Shown: positions 8,299 to 16,989, numbered from the stretch's first letter. The stretch is DNA of 44,921 bases from Bacteroidia bacterium (GCA_030427735.1 JAUIBP010000017.1:1-44921), one strand, 5' to 3'. Notes: generated by a model not told the origin, from the sequence alone. A program made the numbers and translations.

Positions 8299-8487
8299 TT
8301 AAATTTCATAATTAAAAATGCTAAACAACCATTTGACTTGAGCATAAAATTAATGGAAAACGGAGTTATAACGATAATAAACGTTGACGGAGAAGAATTT
8401 ACGTTTAACAAATTAAACAAACGATTATTCGAACTAAATAACTCTGTAATTACCAACAAAGTCTTTGGCAAATTCAAGGCAGAATAA
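8299..8487 (+). pseudogene. Orphan 3' gene fragment, unknown family
   Basis: An open frame from just after a stop at 8296 to TAA 8485-8487. It reads well as protein, including FDLSIKLMENGVITIINVDG and FTFNKLNKRLFELNN, but has no start before an internal ATG at 8353 (44 residues from there). I do not recognise it. It looks like the C-terminal end of a lost gene; it could instead be a small real protein starting at 8353. Confidence 0.35.
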
Positions 8488-8704
8488 ATTAACTCCCATT
8501 TCAACGCAACCATTAGATAATTTTCTCATCTAGTAGAAAAAGCTTACAACAAAGTAAGTTTAAAGAGACTTAGATTTTTGCTTATGGGGCTCTTCTGAAC
8601 CTTTCGAAACACGAAACGAGCATTTATCTAATTCTCATGTGCTATTAATTAACCAACCCCCAATGAAGCGTAATAAAAACCTAGTTGGGTTAAAAAAATC
8701 AAAA

Positions 8705-10171
8705 ATGAAAGTAACGCGTTTAATTTTAGGATTGTTAACAATTGGAATGGTTTCCAGTTGTGAAATGGATGGTGATTTGGGATCATATGAAGTTTATGGA
8801 GATTCAGAAGTAACATTACCAGGTGACACTTACAATGAAGTGGGAGAAAATCCCTTTGTCCAAGTATTGGAACAGCCTATTTCCACGTTTTCAGTTGATG
8901 CCGATGGCGCTTCCTATGCAAATGTCCGCAGATTCATTCAACAAGACAATCAACTTCCACCAAGCGGAGCGGTAAGAACAGAAGAGCTGATTAATTATTT
9001 CAACCTTGACTATGAGTACACCGACCCTACCCACCCTATCTCTTTAAACGGAGAAGTAAGTCAATGCCCTTGGAATACTTCAAATAAACTGATTAGGATT
9101 GGTATGAAAGGAAAACCAATTCCACAAAACGAGCTACCCCCTTCAAATTTTGTATTTCTCATTGATGTATCAGGATCCATGGGTGGTGAAGACAGACTGG
9201 AGCTATTAAAAAATGGTTTTAAATATTTTGTGGATGAATTGACATCTGCCGACAAAGTTGCCATAGTAACTTATGCTGGGTCAGCGGGAGTTGTTTTGGA
9301 GTCAACATCGGGTGACAATAAAACTGAAATAAAAAAAGCTATAGATGCTTTGGGCTCTGGTGGAAGTACAGCTGGAGCCGAAGGTATTATTACTGCCTAC
9401 GAAATAGCCCAACAAAATTTCGTTGAAGGAGGTAATAACAGAATTGTCATTGGAACTGATGGAGATTTCAATGTAGGCCCATCTAGTCAAGAAGAGCTAA
9501 TTACACTAATCGAAGAGAAAAGAGATTTTGGCATCTTTTTAACCGTACTTGGTGTTGGACGAGGGAATTTAAACGATGCTGCTTTAGAGCAAATTGCCAA
9601 CAATGGTAATGGCACATATGAGTACATTGATAACCTTGAACAATTGAGAAAAGTATTTATTTATGATTACAGCAAATTCTATACTGTAGCCAAAGATGTT
9701 AAAGTTCAAGTAGAATTTAATAGTGCAAATGTTGAAGCATATCGTTTGATTGGATATGAAAATAGATTATTAAACCAAGAAGACTTCGAAGATGACACTG
9801 AGGATGCAGGAGAAATAGGCTCAAACCAAAATATCACGGCTTTATATGAGATAGTCCCAAAAGAGAATCCCAATTACAAAATTGCCCCTACGTTTACAAT
9901 AAACTTTAGATATAAGCTTCCTGATTCCGATAGCAGTATTCCTCTCGATTTAGAGATCTACGACAAGGGAAACTCCTTTAGTGAAGCTAGCGACTTTATG
10001 AAGTTTACAGCAGGAGTTGCATCTTTTTCAATGCTTATCACGGATTCTGAATACAAAGGAGATAGCAGCTATTTAAACGTACTTAACTGGATTGACAACC
10101 TGAATCTAAGTGATGAGCACAACTTTAAATCAGAGTTTAAAGAAATTGTGAAGATGACTCAAGAGTTGTAG
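8705..10171 (+). CDS. Von Willebrand factor A-domain lipoprotein (YfbK-like)
   Basis: 488 residues from ATG 8705; a signal peptide with lipobox (TIGMVSSC, Cys at about residue 19) predicts a lipoprotein. The longer frame from 8639 would place 22 basic residues before it and was rejected. Domains in order: an N-terminal vWF-A-associated region (STFSVDADGASYANVRRF, residues ~55-130), the VWA domain with the metal-ion-dependent adhesion motif DVSGSMG, then a C-terminal DUF3520-like beta region (YSKFYTVAKDVKVQVEFN onward). Such proteins bind partner proteins at the cell envelope; the specific role is unknown. It is slightly short for the family. The following repeat element begins 36 bp after its stop. 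Confidence 0.85.
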   Translation: MKVTRLILGLLTIGMVSSCEMDGDLGSYEVYGDSEVTLPGDTYNEVGENPFVQVLEQPISTFSVDADGASYANVRRFIQQDNQLPPSGAVRTEELINYFNLDYEYTDPTHPISLNGEVSQCPWNTSNKLIRIGMKGKPIPQNELPPSNFVFLIDVSGSMGGEDRLELLKNGFKYFVDELTSADKVAIVTYAGSAGVVLESTSGDNKTEIKKAIDALGSGGSTAGAEGIITAYEIAQQNFVEGGNNRIVIGTDGDFNVGPSSQEELITLIEEKRDFGIFLTVLGVGRGNLNDAALEQIANNGNGTYEYIDNLEQLRKVFIYDYSKFYTVAKDVKVQVEFNSANVEAYRLIGYENRLLNQEDFEDDTEDAGEIGSNQNITALYEIVPKENPNYKIAPTFTINFRYKLPDSDSSIPLDLEIYDKGNSFSEASDFMKFTAGVASFSMLITDSEYKGDSSYLNVLNWIDNLNLSDEHNFKSEFKEIVKMTQEL

Positions 10172-10206
10172 GTCTAAAATTTCTGTATCTTATATTGTCT
10201 TTTAAC

Positions 10207-10355
10207 TGGATACGGCGGACAAACTGAGCCACCCTCAACGGGTTAAACTAAGCATACCTAAATTTGAGGTAAACCCCTGTTTAATAACACTTAATATCTA
10301 GTGGCAGATTGGATTGTTATTCCGCTGTTCATAGTTCAGGTTCCGATCCTATCCA
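10207..10355. repeat. 149-bp inverted-repeat-ended element, copy A
   Basis: Starts TGGATACGGCGGAC and ends with the complement of TGGATAGGATCGGAAC. A second copy of exactly the same length lies at 13552-13700 in the same orientation, roughly 80-85% identical by eye with compensating 1-bp gaps. Read on the minus strand, the left part contains GGTGGCTCAGTTTGTCCGCC, nearly the IS21-end unit seen at 1-92. It looks like a non-autonomous MITE-type element or an IS-end relic. No target-site duplication is evident. Confidence 0.7.
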
Positions 10356-10453
10356 TCATTCTTAAAAAGGTAGTGCGAGGTAGTTTGAGCTGTTTCTTTA
10401 TCAATAGGATAAGTGCCTTCTAAATCTACATAAGGGGAAACATGATTATATCT
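10349..10453 (-). pseudogene. Gene fragment cut by repeat copy A
   Basis: On the minus strand the bases next to the repeat read as plausible protein (VSPYVDLEGTYPIDKETA then TTSHYLFKNDG), stopping at TAG within the terminal repeat of the element. The frame is closed upstream by TAA at 10456-10454. It looks like the middle of a Bacteroidetes hypothetical protein interrupted by the element; the remaining part was not found in the window. Between here and 10555 nothing else is recognisable. Confidence 0.35.
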
Positions 10454-10555
10454 TTAATGTCTAAAAATTGGGTTGTATAAATGTTTTGAGCGTAAATTGT
10501 TGACGTTATAACAAACAGTACTATTTATAAATATTTCATATTTGATTGATGTATA

Positions 10556-11260
10556 TTATTCATATTTTTTGAGTTGCTTCATCGCATTAGCCTTATAAAA
10601 ATCACCAATTGGGATCTCTACCTTACCAATTTCAATATCTTGCTTTGTAAATGCTGAAATTTTTGTTGAATTGACTACATAGGATCGATGCACTCTTAAA
10701 AAACGAGCATCTAATTTCTCATGAAAGACAGTTAGCCCCTGTTTTATAATTAAAGAAGAATCTTTTAAGTGAATTTTAATGTAATCTTTGATACTTTCTA
10801 TATAAGTTATATCATCATAAAAGACTTTAATACTCTTCTTGTTACTTTGAACAAAAATATATGAATCTTTAAGTTTTGAACTTTCTGTAGCTTCAATAGA
10901 TGACTTGCCTGTATCTATAAACTTTTCAATCGCTTTAAAAAAGCGTTGGAATGTGATTGGTTTTAAAAGGTAATCTACAGCATTTAATTCAAAACCCTCA
11001 AGCGCATAATCACGATAAGCTGTGGTAAAAATGACTTTTGGTTTATGTTTTAAATTTTCAAAAAAATCAGTTCCTTTTAATACTGGCATTTCTATATCCA
11101 AAAACATTAAATCTATAGTTTCGACTTGTAATATCTTGTGCGCCTCTAGTGCCGAAGAACATGATGCAACTATTTTAAAAATATCGAGCTGAGACAAATG
11201 AGTTTCGATTAGCTCTCTTGCCAAATTTTCATCATCAACTATAAGACATTTATAAAGCAT
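10556..11260 (-). CDS. LytTR-family response regulator
   Basis: 234 residues. The receiver domain has the acidic pair in LIVDDE, the phospho-acceptor Asp at about residue 55 in FLDIEMP, a TTAYRDYALEGF switch region and the LLKPI lysine. A LytTR DNA-binding domain follows (about residues 135-230) with IFVQSNKKSIKVFYDDITYIE and FLRVHRSYVVN. Its start overlaps the end of the sensor kinase gene by 11 bp, so the two are translationally coupled. The partner and target are likely local: the divergent DUF6624 gene is one candidate. Confidence 0.9.
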   Translation of the reverse strand: MLYKCLIVDDENLARELIETHLSQLDIFKIVASCSSALEAHKILQVETIDLMFLDIEMPVLKGTDFFENLKHKPKVIFTTAYRDYALEGFELNAVDYLLKPITFQRFFKAIEKFIDTGKSSIEATESSKLKDSYIFVQSNKKSIKVFYDDITYIESIKDYIKIHLKDSSLIIKQGLTVFHEKLDARFLRVHRSYVVNSTKISAFTKQDIEIGKVEIPIGDFYKANAMKQLKKYE

Positions 11261-12299
11261 TGGAAGTGATTTTTAAGTTTACGGAATATAGGTCTCGTTC
11301 ATTATTAACGTCTAATATATAACTATCGGGATATAATAATTCTAATTGTTTTTTTATGTTCTTAAAGCCTATAGCTTCTCGATTATCATTATGATTTTTT
11401 TCGGAAATAGCTGGCTTTGTATTTACTATTCTAAATTCGATATTTTGAACATCTCCTTGAATATAAATATCAATACGTGCTGAATTTATCTCTTGGCTAA
11501 CACCATGTTTAAAGGCATTCTCTAAAAAAGTAAGCAAAAGCAATGGCGCTATTTTAGCATCATTCGTTATATCCTTATTAAAACTAACTTTCACACGATT
11601 TCCATAGCGCACTTCCTCTAGATCTACGTAATTGTGCAAAAGTGCCACTTCATTTTTTAATAGGACATACTTGTCCTTACATTGGTATAATATATAATCT
11701 AATATTTCAGAAAGTTTAGCAATTACTTCAGGTGTCTTATCAGATTTTTTTAATGCAAGCACATATAAATTGTTTAATGTATTAAATAAAAAATGCGGGT
11801 TTAATTGATTTTTTAGAGCATTTAATTCTGAAGTTCTTTTCTTCTCTAATAAAATAGCCGTTTCTTTTTGTTTTTTGTAATAATTAAAAATAACTAAAAT
11901 TACTGTCGGAAAAAGATATTCAGGAATACTGCCTATATATGCTGGCCAGTTAGTAAACCTATCTGCTAGAATAAAGGGTGGCCTATATGAAAATTCATCA
12001 GGATAAGAAGGTATTAAAATGTATGCTTTATAAATAGAGTAGCTAATAAATAAAATATAAATTAAGACCAAACAACTAGAGAAAAAGACAAGCTTTCTAT
12101 TGGCATTTAATAAATATGGGATACCTATTTTTATAATAGCATACGCTAATATTATTTGCAGAATTAGCTTAAAAAAAACAGATTCAAATAAAAATATTTT
12201 ATTGGTTTCATAAGGCCAAGACACGCTCATGAAATAAATGAGTAAGACTGCCCAGAACAAGACGTGTCCCAATATTTTCTTATTTAAAAATGAAGTCAT
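11250..12299 (-). CDS. LytS-type sensor histidine kinase
   Basis: 349 residues. Four predicted transmembrane helices (about residues 8-28, 42-62, 70-92, 122-142) are followed by a His_kinase (PF06580-type) domain. The phosphorylation motif is LNPHFLFNTLNNLY with His at about residue 169, and there are ATP-binding elements around LLLTFLENAFKHG (N box) and a glycine-containing IGFKNIKKQLELLYP. No extracytoplasmic sensor domain, so it probably reads a membrane or small-molecule cue. Pairs with the LytTR regulator that follows it. Confidence 0.9.
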   Translation of the reverse strand: MTSFLNKKILGHVLFWAVLLIYFMSVSWPYETNKIFLFESVFFKLILQIILAYAIIKIGIPYLLNANRKLVFFSSCLVLIYILFISYSIYKAYILIPSYPDEFSYRPPFILADRFTNWPAYIGSIPEYLFPTVILVIFNYYKKQKETAILLEKKRTSELNALKNQLNPHFLFNTLNNLYVLALKKSDKTPEVIAKLSEILDYILYQCKDKYVLLKNEVALLHNYVDLEEVRYGNRVKVSFNKDITNDAKIAPLLLLTFLENAFKHGVSQEINSARIDIYIQGDVQNIEFRIVNTKPAISEKNHNDNREAIGFKNIKKQLELLYPDSYILDVNNERDLYSVNLKITSNAL

Positions 12300-12534
12300 A
12301 TCTATTAATTAGTAAACTTTGTTGCTTAAGTAAATCTACAATTTATAGGTTATCTATTGTTTATTAATAGACAGAAATATGATTACAGCCAATAAAAAGC
12401 TATAATGCACAAACAAAACGGTTTTTGGTTCAATTTTACATTTCTGTATTCTTAAAGTTTTGATTGGTCTATTTTTTTATTTCCGAATTTAAAAGCGCTA
12501 TAATTTGGCAACATTAATTATAAATTAAAAAACT

Positions 12535-13533
12535 ATGAAACGTACATTAGTAACAACAGTTGTATTAATTATTTTTTCTACAATGATTGGTGTTGCTCAA
12601 AACACTAATCTTGAATATGCTAATTTAATAAGAGATGGTTGGAAACTTTGCTTGGAAAAAGACTTTGCTGGTTCAGCAAAACTCTATGAGAAAGCCTTTA
12701 AGCTTAATAATGAAGTCCCTTTGAATGATCGCTATAACGCCTCATGTATTTACGCCTTATCTGGAAATAACAATATGGCTTTCCATCATTTATTTATTAC
12801 TGCAAACGATTTAAAGTGGGATGATTATAATCATTTAATCAATGATAGTGATTTAAAAGTTTTGCATTCAGATAAACGCTGGGAAGAATTAAAGTCAATC
12901 GTCATGCAAAATAAAGAAGAGACTGAAGCGCACTTTGACAAAGATTTGGTAGCTGTATTAGACACAATATATTTTGACGATCAAAGCACTCGAAATCAAA
13001 TCCGTTCTATGGAAGAGAAGTATGGAAGGAATTCAAAGGAAATGGATGACTTTTGGAAAACCATTCTTAAACAAGATTCTATTAATCTTATTAAGGTTAG
13101 TAAAATTCTAGATGAACGAGGATGGCCAAGTAAATCACTTATTGGCAAACGAGGCACTTCTACCCTATTTTTAGTGATACAGCATGCCAATCAAGAAGCT
13201 CAAGAAAAATATTTACCCTTAATTGAAAAATCTGTGGCAGACAACAATCTTCCTAAAAGACAATATGCTATGTTTTATGACAGACTACTTTTAAGAAGGG
13301 GTGAAAGACAAATTTATGGAACTCAATTAGCTATTAATAATGAACTTAAAACACCTTATGTCCTGCCATTAGAAGACCCAACTAATGTTGATATGCGAAG
13401 AGCACAAATGGGACTTAACACCATGCAAGAAAATCTAAATAGATGGAATCTTATTTGGGATGTAGAAACCTACATTAAAGAACTACCAACTATAGAAGCA
13501 AAAGAGAAAGAATTAAATGAAAAAAAAATGTAA
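12535..13533 (+). CDS. Secreted/periplasmic DUF6624 protein with TPR-like N-terminus
   Basis: 332 residues with a signal peptide (about residues 1-21, ending GVAQ). A TPR-like helical region follows (CLEKDFAGSAKLYEKAFKLN; NASCIYALSGNNNMAFHHL). The C-terminal ~200 residues look like DUF6624: DQSTRNQIRS, RGWPSKSLIGKRGTSTLFLVIQHA, KRQYAMFYDRLLL and the RQIYGTQL motif. The molecular role of that domain is not known to me. It is divergent from the LytS/LytTR pair, with a 235-bp intergenic region holding ctaTAATTTGG at 12500-12510, a near match to the Bacteroidetes -7 box. Repeat copy B begins 19 bp after its stop. Confidence 0.75.
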   Translation: MKRTLVTTVVLIIFSTMIGVAQNTNLEYANLIRDGWKLCLEKDFAGSAKLYEKAFKLNNEVPLNDRYNASCIYALSGNNNMAFHHLFITANDLKWDDYNHLINDSDLKVLHSDKRWEELKSIVMQNKEETEAHFDKDLVAVLDTIYFDDQSTRNQIRSMEEKYGRNSKEMDDFWKTILKQDSINLIKVSKILDERGWPSKSLIGKRGTSTLFLVIQHANQEAQEKYLPLIEKSVADNNLPKRQYAMFYDRLLLRRGERQIYGTQLAINNELKTPYVLPLEDPTNVDMRRAQMGLNTMQENLNRWNLIWDVETYIKELPTIEAKEKELNEKKM

Positions 13534-13551
13534 TTTACTTAGATATATGGA

Positions 13552-13700
13552 TGGATAGGGCGGACAAACTGAGTCACCCGCAACGGGTTAAAATGAGTAT
13601 GCCTAAATTTGAGAAAAAACCTGCTTAATAACACTTCATATCTAGTAGCAGACTGGATCGTTATTTCCACTGTTTATGGTACAGGTTCCCGTCCTATCCA
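13552..13700. repeat. 149-bp inverted-repeat-ended element, copy B
   Basis: Begins TGGATAGGGCGGAC and ends with the complement of TGGATAGGACGGGAAC, so the ends are inverted repeats (8 of 8 bp, then partly conserved). Same length and orientation as copy A at 10207-10355. The IS21-like unit GGCGGACAAACTGAGTCACCC lies at the left end. A 60-codon frame crossing it from 13609 is not conserved with copy A and is taken as chance. Confidence 0.7.
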
Positions 13701-13748
13701 GTTACAGAGCAGCCTCCCGTTGGCAACAAGCCAAAAAATCAATATTTA

Positions 13749-13780
13749 TTACCAATTTGGTAACTCATTTCATATATTTG
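13749..13780 (+). promoter_or_regulatory. higBA operator and promoter
   Basis: TTACCAATTTGGTAA (13749-13763) is a palindrome with 7-bp perfect arms. TATATTTG at 13773-13780 is a perfect TAnnTTTG -7 box, 18 bp before the GTG start of the toxin gene. The TTTG inside the palindrome is closer than usual to the -7 box (13 bp). A palindrome at this position is the expected site for autorepression by the HTH antitoxin. Confidence 0.6.
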
Positions 13781-13797
13781 CGACAAACTAGTTTAAT

Positions 13798-14091
13798 GTG
13801 AGAGTAATAGCCAAAAAAACCTTACGAGATTTCTGGGAGAAACACGCTGACCGTGAAGAACAATTAAAGTCATGGTATCGGGAAACAGAAAAATCGGAAT
13901 GGAATAACATTAACGAATTAAAAAATGATTATCCAAACGCCAGTATTTTAAAAGACAACAGGATTGTTTACAACATTAAAGGAAACAACTATCGGTTGAT
14001 TGTAAAATTCAACTTTGAATTCCAAATATGTTGGATAAGGTTTATAGGAACTCATGCAGAATATGATAAAATAGACGCAAATAACATCTGA
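13798..14091 (+). CDS. higB: HigB-type toxin (mRNA interferase) of a type II toxin-antitoxin pair
   Basis: 97 residues from a GTG start, the only in-frame start. The fold signature of the HigB_toxin family (RelE superfamily) is visible: RVIAKKTLRDFWEKH at the N-terminus, LKDNRIVYNIKGNNYRLIVK in the central sheet and ICWIRFIGTHAEYDKID at the C-terminus, with the terminal His-x-x-Tyr-Asp typical of these ribosome-dependent RNases. The antitoxin gene starts 2 bp after the stop, the reversed toxin-first order characteristic of higBA. It lies between repeat copies, consistent with a mobile cassette. Confidence 0.88.
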   Translation: MRVIAKKTLRDFWEKHADREEQLKSWYRETEKSEWNNINELKNDYPNASILKDNRIVYNIKGNNYRLIVKFNFEFQICWIRFIGTHAEYDKIDANNI

Positions 14092-14093
14092 TT

Positions 14094-14450
14094 ATGAAAA
14101 TAGCACCAATTAGAGATGAAAAGGATTATCAAAAAGCACTCGACAGACTTGAGAACATTTTTGATGCAAAAAAAGGAACTGAGGAGGGAGACGAATTAGA
14201 GATCCTTTCAATTTTGATTGACCGATATGAAAATGATAATTTTCCAATTGGAATGCCAGACCCAATTGAAGCCATCAAGTTCCGAATGGAACAAATGGGA
14301 ATGAAGCAAAAAGATTTAGCGGAGGTTGTTGGTTTCAAAAGTAGAGTCAGCGAAATTTTAAATAAAAAACGTAAACTGACCTTGGATATGATTAGAAAAT
14401 TGAACACGACTCTTCACATTCCGACTGAAGTTTTGATTCAAGATTATTAA
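14094..14450 (+). CDS. higA: HigA-type antitoxin, XRE-like helix-turn-helix
   Basis: 118 residues. The N-terminal ~55 residues (ALDRLENIFDAKKGTEEGDELEILSILIDRYE) are the HigA extension that wraps the toxin; a helix-turn-helix follows (MEQMGMKQKDLAEVVG then FKSRVSEILNKKRKLT), matching COG5499-type HigA proteins. It should neutralise HigB and repress its own operon through the palindrome upstream of higB. It ends about 70 bp before a clear terminator. Confidence 0.9.
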   Translation: MKIAPIRDEKDYQKALDRLENIFDAKKGTEEGDELEILSILIDRYENDNFPIGMPDPIEAIKFRMEQMGMKQKDLAEVVGFKSRVSEILNKKRKLTLDMIRKLNTTLHIPTEVLIQDY

Positions 14451-14522
14451 CAAAAAAGCCAGTTGCTAACAATGGTAAGGTAACCGTTGTACAAACCTAT
14501 AATTTTCAGAAAACATAATAAA

Positions 14523-14554
14523 AAACGTCCTTTTTAAGGGCGTTTGTTGTTTTG
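14523..14554 (+). terminator. Terminator after higBA
   Basis: AAACGTCC (14523-14530) pairs with GGGCGTTT (14538-14545) with one G-T pair, 7-nt loop, and a T-rich tail GTTGTTTTG. Confidence 0.7.
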
Positions 14555-14614
14555 TTAGTTATTTAACATCTTAATATGGTATGCTACAAAAAAAGTCAGT
14601 AGATGACCACCTGA

Positions 14615-14651
14615 GGCGGAAAAAACTGAGCAACCTAAATTTAAGTTAAAC
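14615..14651. repeat. Short degenerate third copy of the 149-bp element's left part
   Basis: GGCGGAAAAAACTGAGCAAC followed by CTAAATTTAAGTTAAAC aligns to the left part of copies A and B with an internal deletion of about 22 bp. It lacks the TGGATAGG terminus and the right half. It lies between the higBA terminator and the hut promoter; the rest of 14555-14780 shows nothing recognisable. Confidence 0.5.
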
Positions 14652-14784
14652 TGAAAAGGAAAAATTTTAGACACACGTCATAACCTTAACTTTATTAATA
14701 TTTCCTACTAACTTCAAAAGCAAAACGCTAAAGCCATAAGTTCTCATTTATTTGGCATAGTTACATAAAATCCGTTGTAAGCTG

Positions 14785-14792
14785 TATTTTTG
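14785..14792 (+). promoter_or_regulatory. Probable -7 box for hutG-hutF
   Basis: TATTTTTG fits the Bacteroidetes -7 consensus TAnnTTTG and lies 24 bp before the hutG start. A TTTG at 14751-14754 is too far (30 bp) to be an ideal -33 box. Confidence 0.5.
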
Positions 14793-14815
14793 TATACTCA
14801 TATAAAAACCAGTTT

Positions 14816-15607
14816 ATGGAACTTTATAACCTAATAGAACCCACTGCACCCAAAGTACCCATTCTTATAAGTTCGCCGCACTCTGGCACATTTTTTCCAG
14901 AGGATATCGCAAAAACCTTACAATCAGACCTTGTAAACCAACCAGACGACACCGATTGGTTTATAGATACTTTATACAATTTTGCGCCTAGTCTGGGCAT
15001 TACCATGATTACTGCAAATTACAACCGTTGGGTAATAGACCTTAATCGTAACCCAGAAAGTAAACCGCTGTATAACGATGGGCGTGTAATAACAGGCTTA
15101 GTACCAACAACCAATTTTAACGGCGTAAGTTTATATAAAAACGACGTCCCCGACGAAACTGATATAAAATATAGAATCGCGCATTACTATACACCTTATC
15201 ATTTAAAAATAGAAGAATTATTAAACACGATGCGTCAACAATTTGGCAAAGCAATCTTGTTTGATGCTCACTCCATTCGCAAACATGTTCCCGGTATTCA
15301 AGACGCGCCATTCCCTGATTTAATATTAGGCGACAATGATGAAACATCTGCTTCAAAAACAATTATAGACACGGCTTTAAAGGCGTTAAACACATCTGGC
15401 AAACAGGTAGAGCACAATCACCCTTTTAAAGGCGGTCACATTACTAGATCCTTCGGAAACCCTAAAAATAATATCCATGCGCTACAGTTAGAAATGGCTA
15501 AAACCAATTATATGGACGATTCCGAAACCCAGTATCACGAGCAACGTGCCAACAATATCAGAACGACACTCGATCACCTTTTTAACGAATTGATTAAAAC
15601 TTTATAA
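14816..15607 (+). CDS. hutG: N-formylglutamate deformylase (amidohydrolase)
   Basis: 263 residues, usual length for the family. It hydrolyses N-formyl-L-glutamate to glutamate and formate, the last step of the five-step histidine degradation route. Visible family blocks: ISSPHSGTFFP at residues 18-28, ANYNRWVIDLNR, LFDAHSIRKHVPGI, HNHPFKGGHITRSFGNP and LQLEMAKTNYM near the end; the conserved His, Asp and Glu in these blocks form the metal site. Its stop shares one base with the start of hutF (TAATG), so the two are translationally coupled and catalyse consecutive steps, HutF first. Confidence 0.9.
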   Translation: MELYNLIEPTAPKVPILISSPHSGTFFPEDIAKTLQSDLVNQPDDTDWFIDTLYNFAPSLGITMITANYNRWVIDLNRNPESKPLYNDGRVITGLVPTTNFNGVSLYKNDVPDETDIKYRIAHYYTPYHLKIEELLNTMRQQFGKAILFDAHSIRKHVPGIQDAPFPDLILGDNDETSASKTIIDTALKALNTSGKQVEHNHPFKGGHITRSFGNPKNNIHALQLEMAKTNYMDDSETQYHEQRANNIRTTLDHLFNELIKTL

Positions 15608-16989
15608 TGGAACACGCATATCTTTTTAAAGGCTTACTTACCGAAAATGGTTGGCTAGAAAACGTGAAAATTACGGTAGATAATCTTGGCAAAATAACTT
15701 CAATTACGCCCAATACACCCCTAACAACCGAAGAATGGGTTAATGGGTATGCCCTGCCGGGGTTCCAAAATGCCCACTCTCACGCTTTTCAATACGCCAT
15801 GGCTGGGCTTGCAGAATACCACGAAGGGCAAAGTACACCAGACGATTTTTGGAGCTGGAGAACGGCCATGTATAATTTAGCCTTAAGTATTTCTCCAGAA
15901 CAATTAGAAGCGATTGCCACCATGCTGTATGCCGAAATGGTGCGTCATGGCTATACCGCTGTAGCTGAATTTCATTATTTACATCACGACAAAAACGGAA
16001 AACCCTATACCAATCTAGCCGAACATGGAGAACGCTTAATAGCTGCTGCAAAAAATGCTGGTATTGCCATAACGCTTGTCCCCATGTTTTATCAAAAAGG
16101 TGGTTTTGGGCAACCTGCCGAAGACAAACAGAAGCGTTTTATATCGGCCCATATTACAGATTACTACAATTTATTAGAAGCCAGCAATCAGGCAACTGCT
16201 TGCTACACCAACGCAAATTTAGGCATTGGTATTCACTCGTTGCGGGCTGTTGAAGCCAACGCCATTATTGAAGTTTGCAATACCTTAAAAGATCATCAAC
16301 CTTTTCACATACACATTTCCGAACAATTAAAAGAGATTGAAGACTGCCTTAGTTTTTACAATAAACGCCCAGTAGAGTGGTTATTAGAAAACTGTAACGT
16401 TAATAACAATTATCATTTAGTACATGCCACACACCTAAACAAGCAAGAGGTAGAAGGCATCGCTAAGGCGCAAGCCAATGTGGTAATTTGTCCAACCACC
16501 GAGGGTAATTTAGGCGATGGTTTATTCGCGTTCGCGCATTACAAATCCTTAGAAGGCCGTTGGAGTATAGGCACCGACAGCCATGTTAGCCTAAACCCTT
16601 TCGAGGAGATTAGACTATTAGATTACGGACAACGGCTTACTACACACAAACGCCACACCTTTTTTAAACCTAATTATGGTGATAGCGGTTTTAATGCCAT
16701 AAAAATGGCTTGGACAGCAGGAAAAAAAGCAATGGGACAAACAACACAGGATTTTTTTAAAATCGGACAAGGTTTTGATGCGGTTGTTTTGGATGCCAAT
16801 GCACCTTTAATAGCTAGCTCAAGCACCAAAAATTTATGCAACACTATGGTTTATGCTTCAGATCCTGCACAGATTTTAGGCACGATAGTTAACGGAAAAT
16901 GGATTGTAAAACAAGGCATACATAATAAGAAAGATGAAATCACTTCTAAATTCATTTCCACAATGAAAGCTTTAGGATCTAGACTGTAA
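15607..16989 (+). CDS. hutF: Formimidoylglutamate deiminase
   Basis: 460 residues; amidohydrolase superfamily. It converts N-formimidoyl-L-glutamate to N-formylglutamate plus ammonia, feeding HutG. Metal-binding NAHSHAFQ with His57 and His59, HIHISEQ (third metal His and substrate region), HATHL and GTDSHVSLNPFEE carrying the metal Asp are all present, as is the FSWR-like DDFWSWR lid. The first steps (hutH, hutU, hutI) are not in the window. Convergent with gldN across a shared terminator. Confidence 0.9.
   Translation: MEHAYLFKGLLTENGWLENVKITVDNLGKITSITPNTPLTTEEWVNGYALPGFQNAHSHAFQYAMAGLAEYHEGQSTPDDFWSWRTAMYNLALSISPEQLEAIATMLYAEMVRHGYTAVAEFHYLHHDKNGKPYTNLAEHGERLIAAAKNAGIAITLVPMFYQKGGFGQPAEDKQKRFISAHITDYYNLLEASNQATACYTNANLGIGIHSLRAVEANAIIEVCNTLKDHQPFHIHISEQLKEIEDCLSFYNKRPVEWLLENCNVNNNYHLVHATHLNKQEVEGIAKAQANVVICPTTEGNLGDGLFAFAHYKSLEGRWSIGTDSHVSLNPFEEIRLLDYGQRLTTHKRHTFFKPNYGDSGFNAIKMAWTAGKKAMGQTTQDFFKIGQGFDAVVLDANAPLIASSSTKNLCNTMVYASDPAQILGTIVNGKWIVKQGIHNKKDEITSKFISTMKALGSRL

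Larger units (their letters stand above)
7833..8704. other. Long non-coding stretch with gene remnants
   Basis: About 870 bp without an intact gene between the bestrophin and the VWA lipoprotein. It contains a decayed duplicate of part of the second hydrolase (8066-8240) and an ATG-proximal-less short frame (8299-8487). Outside these, 7833-8065 and 8488-8704 show no recognisable coding, RNA or repeat signal beyond short AT-rich hairpins, and no clear promoter was recognised before 8705. Confidence 0.6.

Noticed and set aside
8009-8513. Minus-strand ORFs of 72-75 codons in the long intergenic stretch
   Set aside because: They are antisense to the decayed hydrolase copy and to the fragment at 8299-8487 and look like noise.
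10556-12299. Recent duplication of the two LytS/LytTR pairs
   Set aside because: The pairs share architecture and motif positions, but the sequences differ throughout; they are ordinary paralogs.
10207-13700. Composite transposon bounded by the two 149-bp copies
   Set aside because: No transposase lies between them, copies have diverged by roughly 15-20%, and no outer target-site duplication is visible.
13609-13791. 60-codon plus-strand ORF before higB
   Set aside because: It runs through repeat copy B, is not preserved in copy A and shows no family resemblance.
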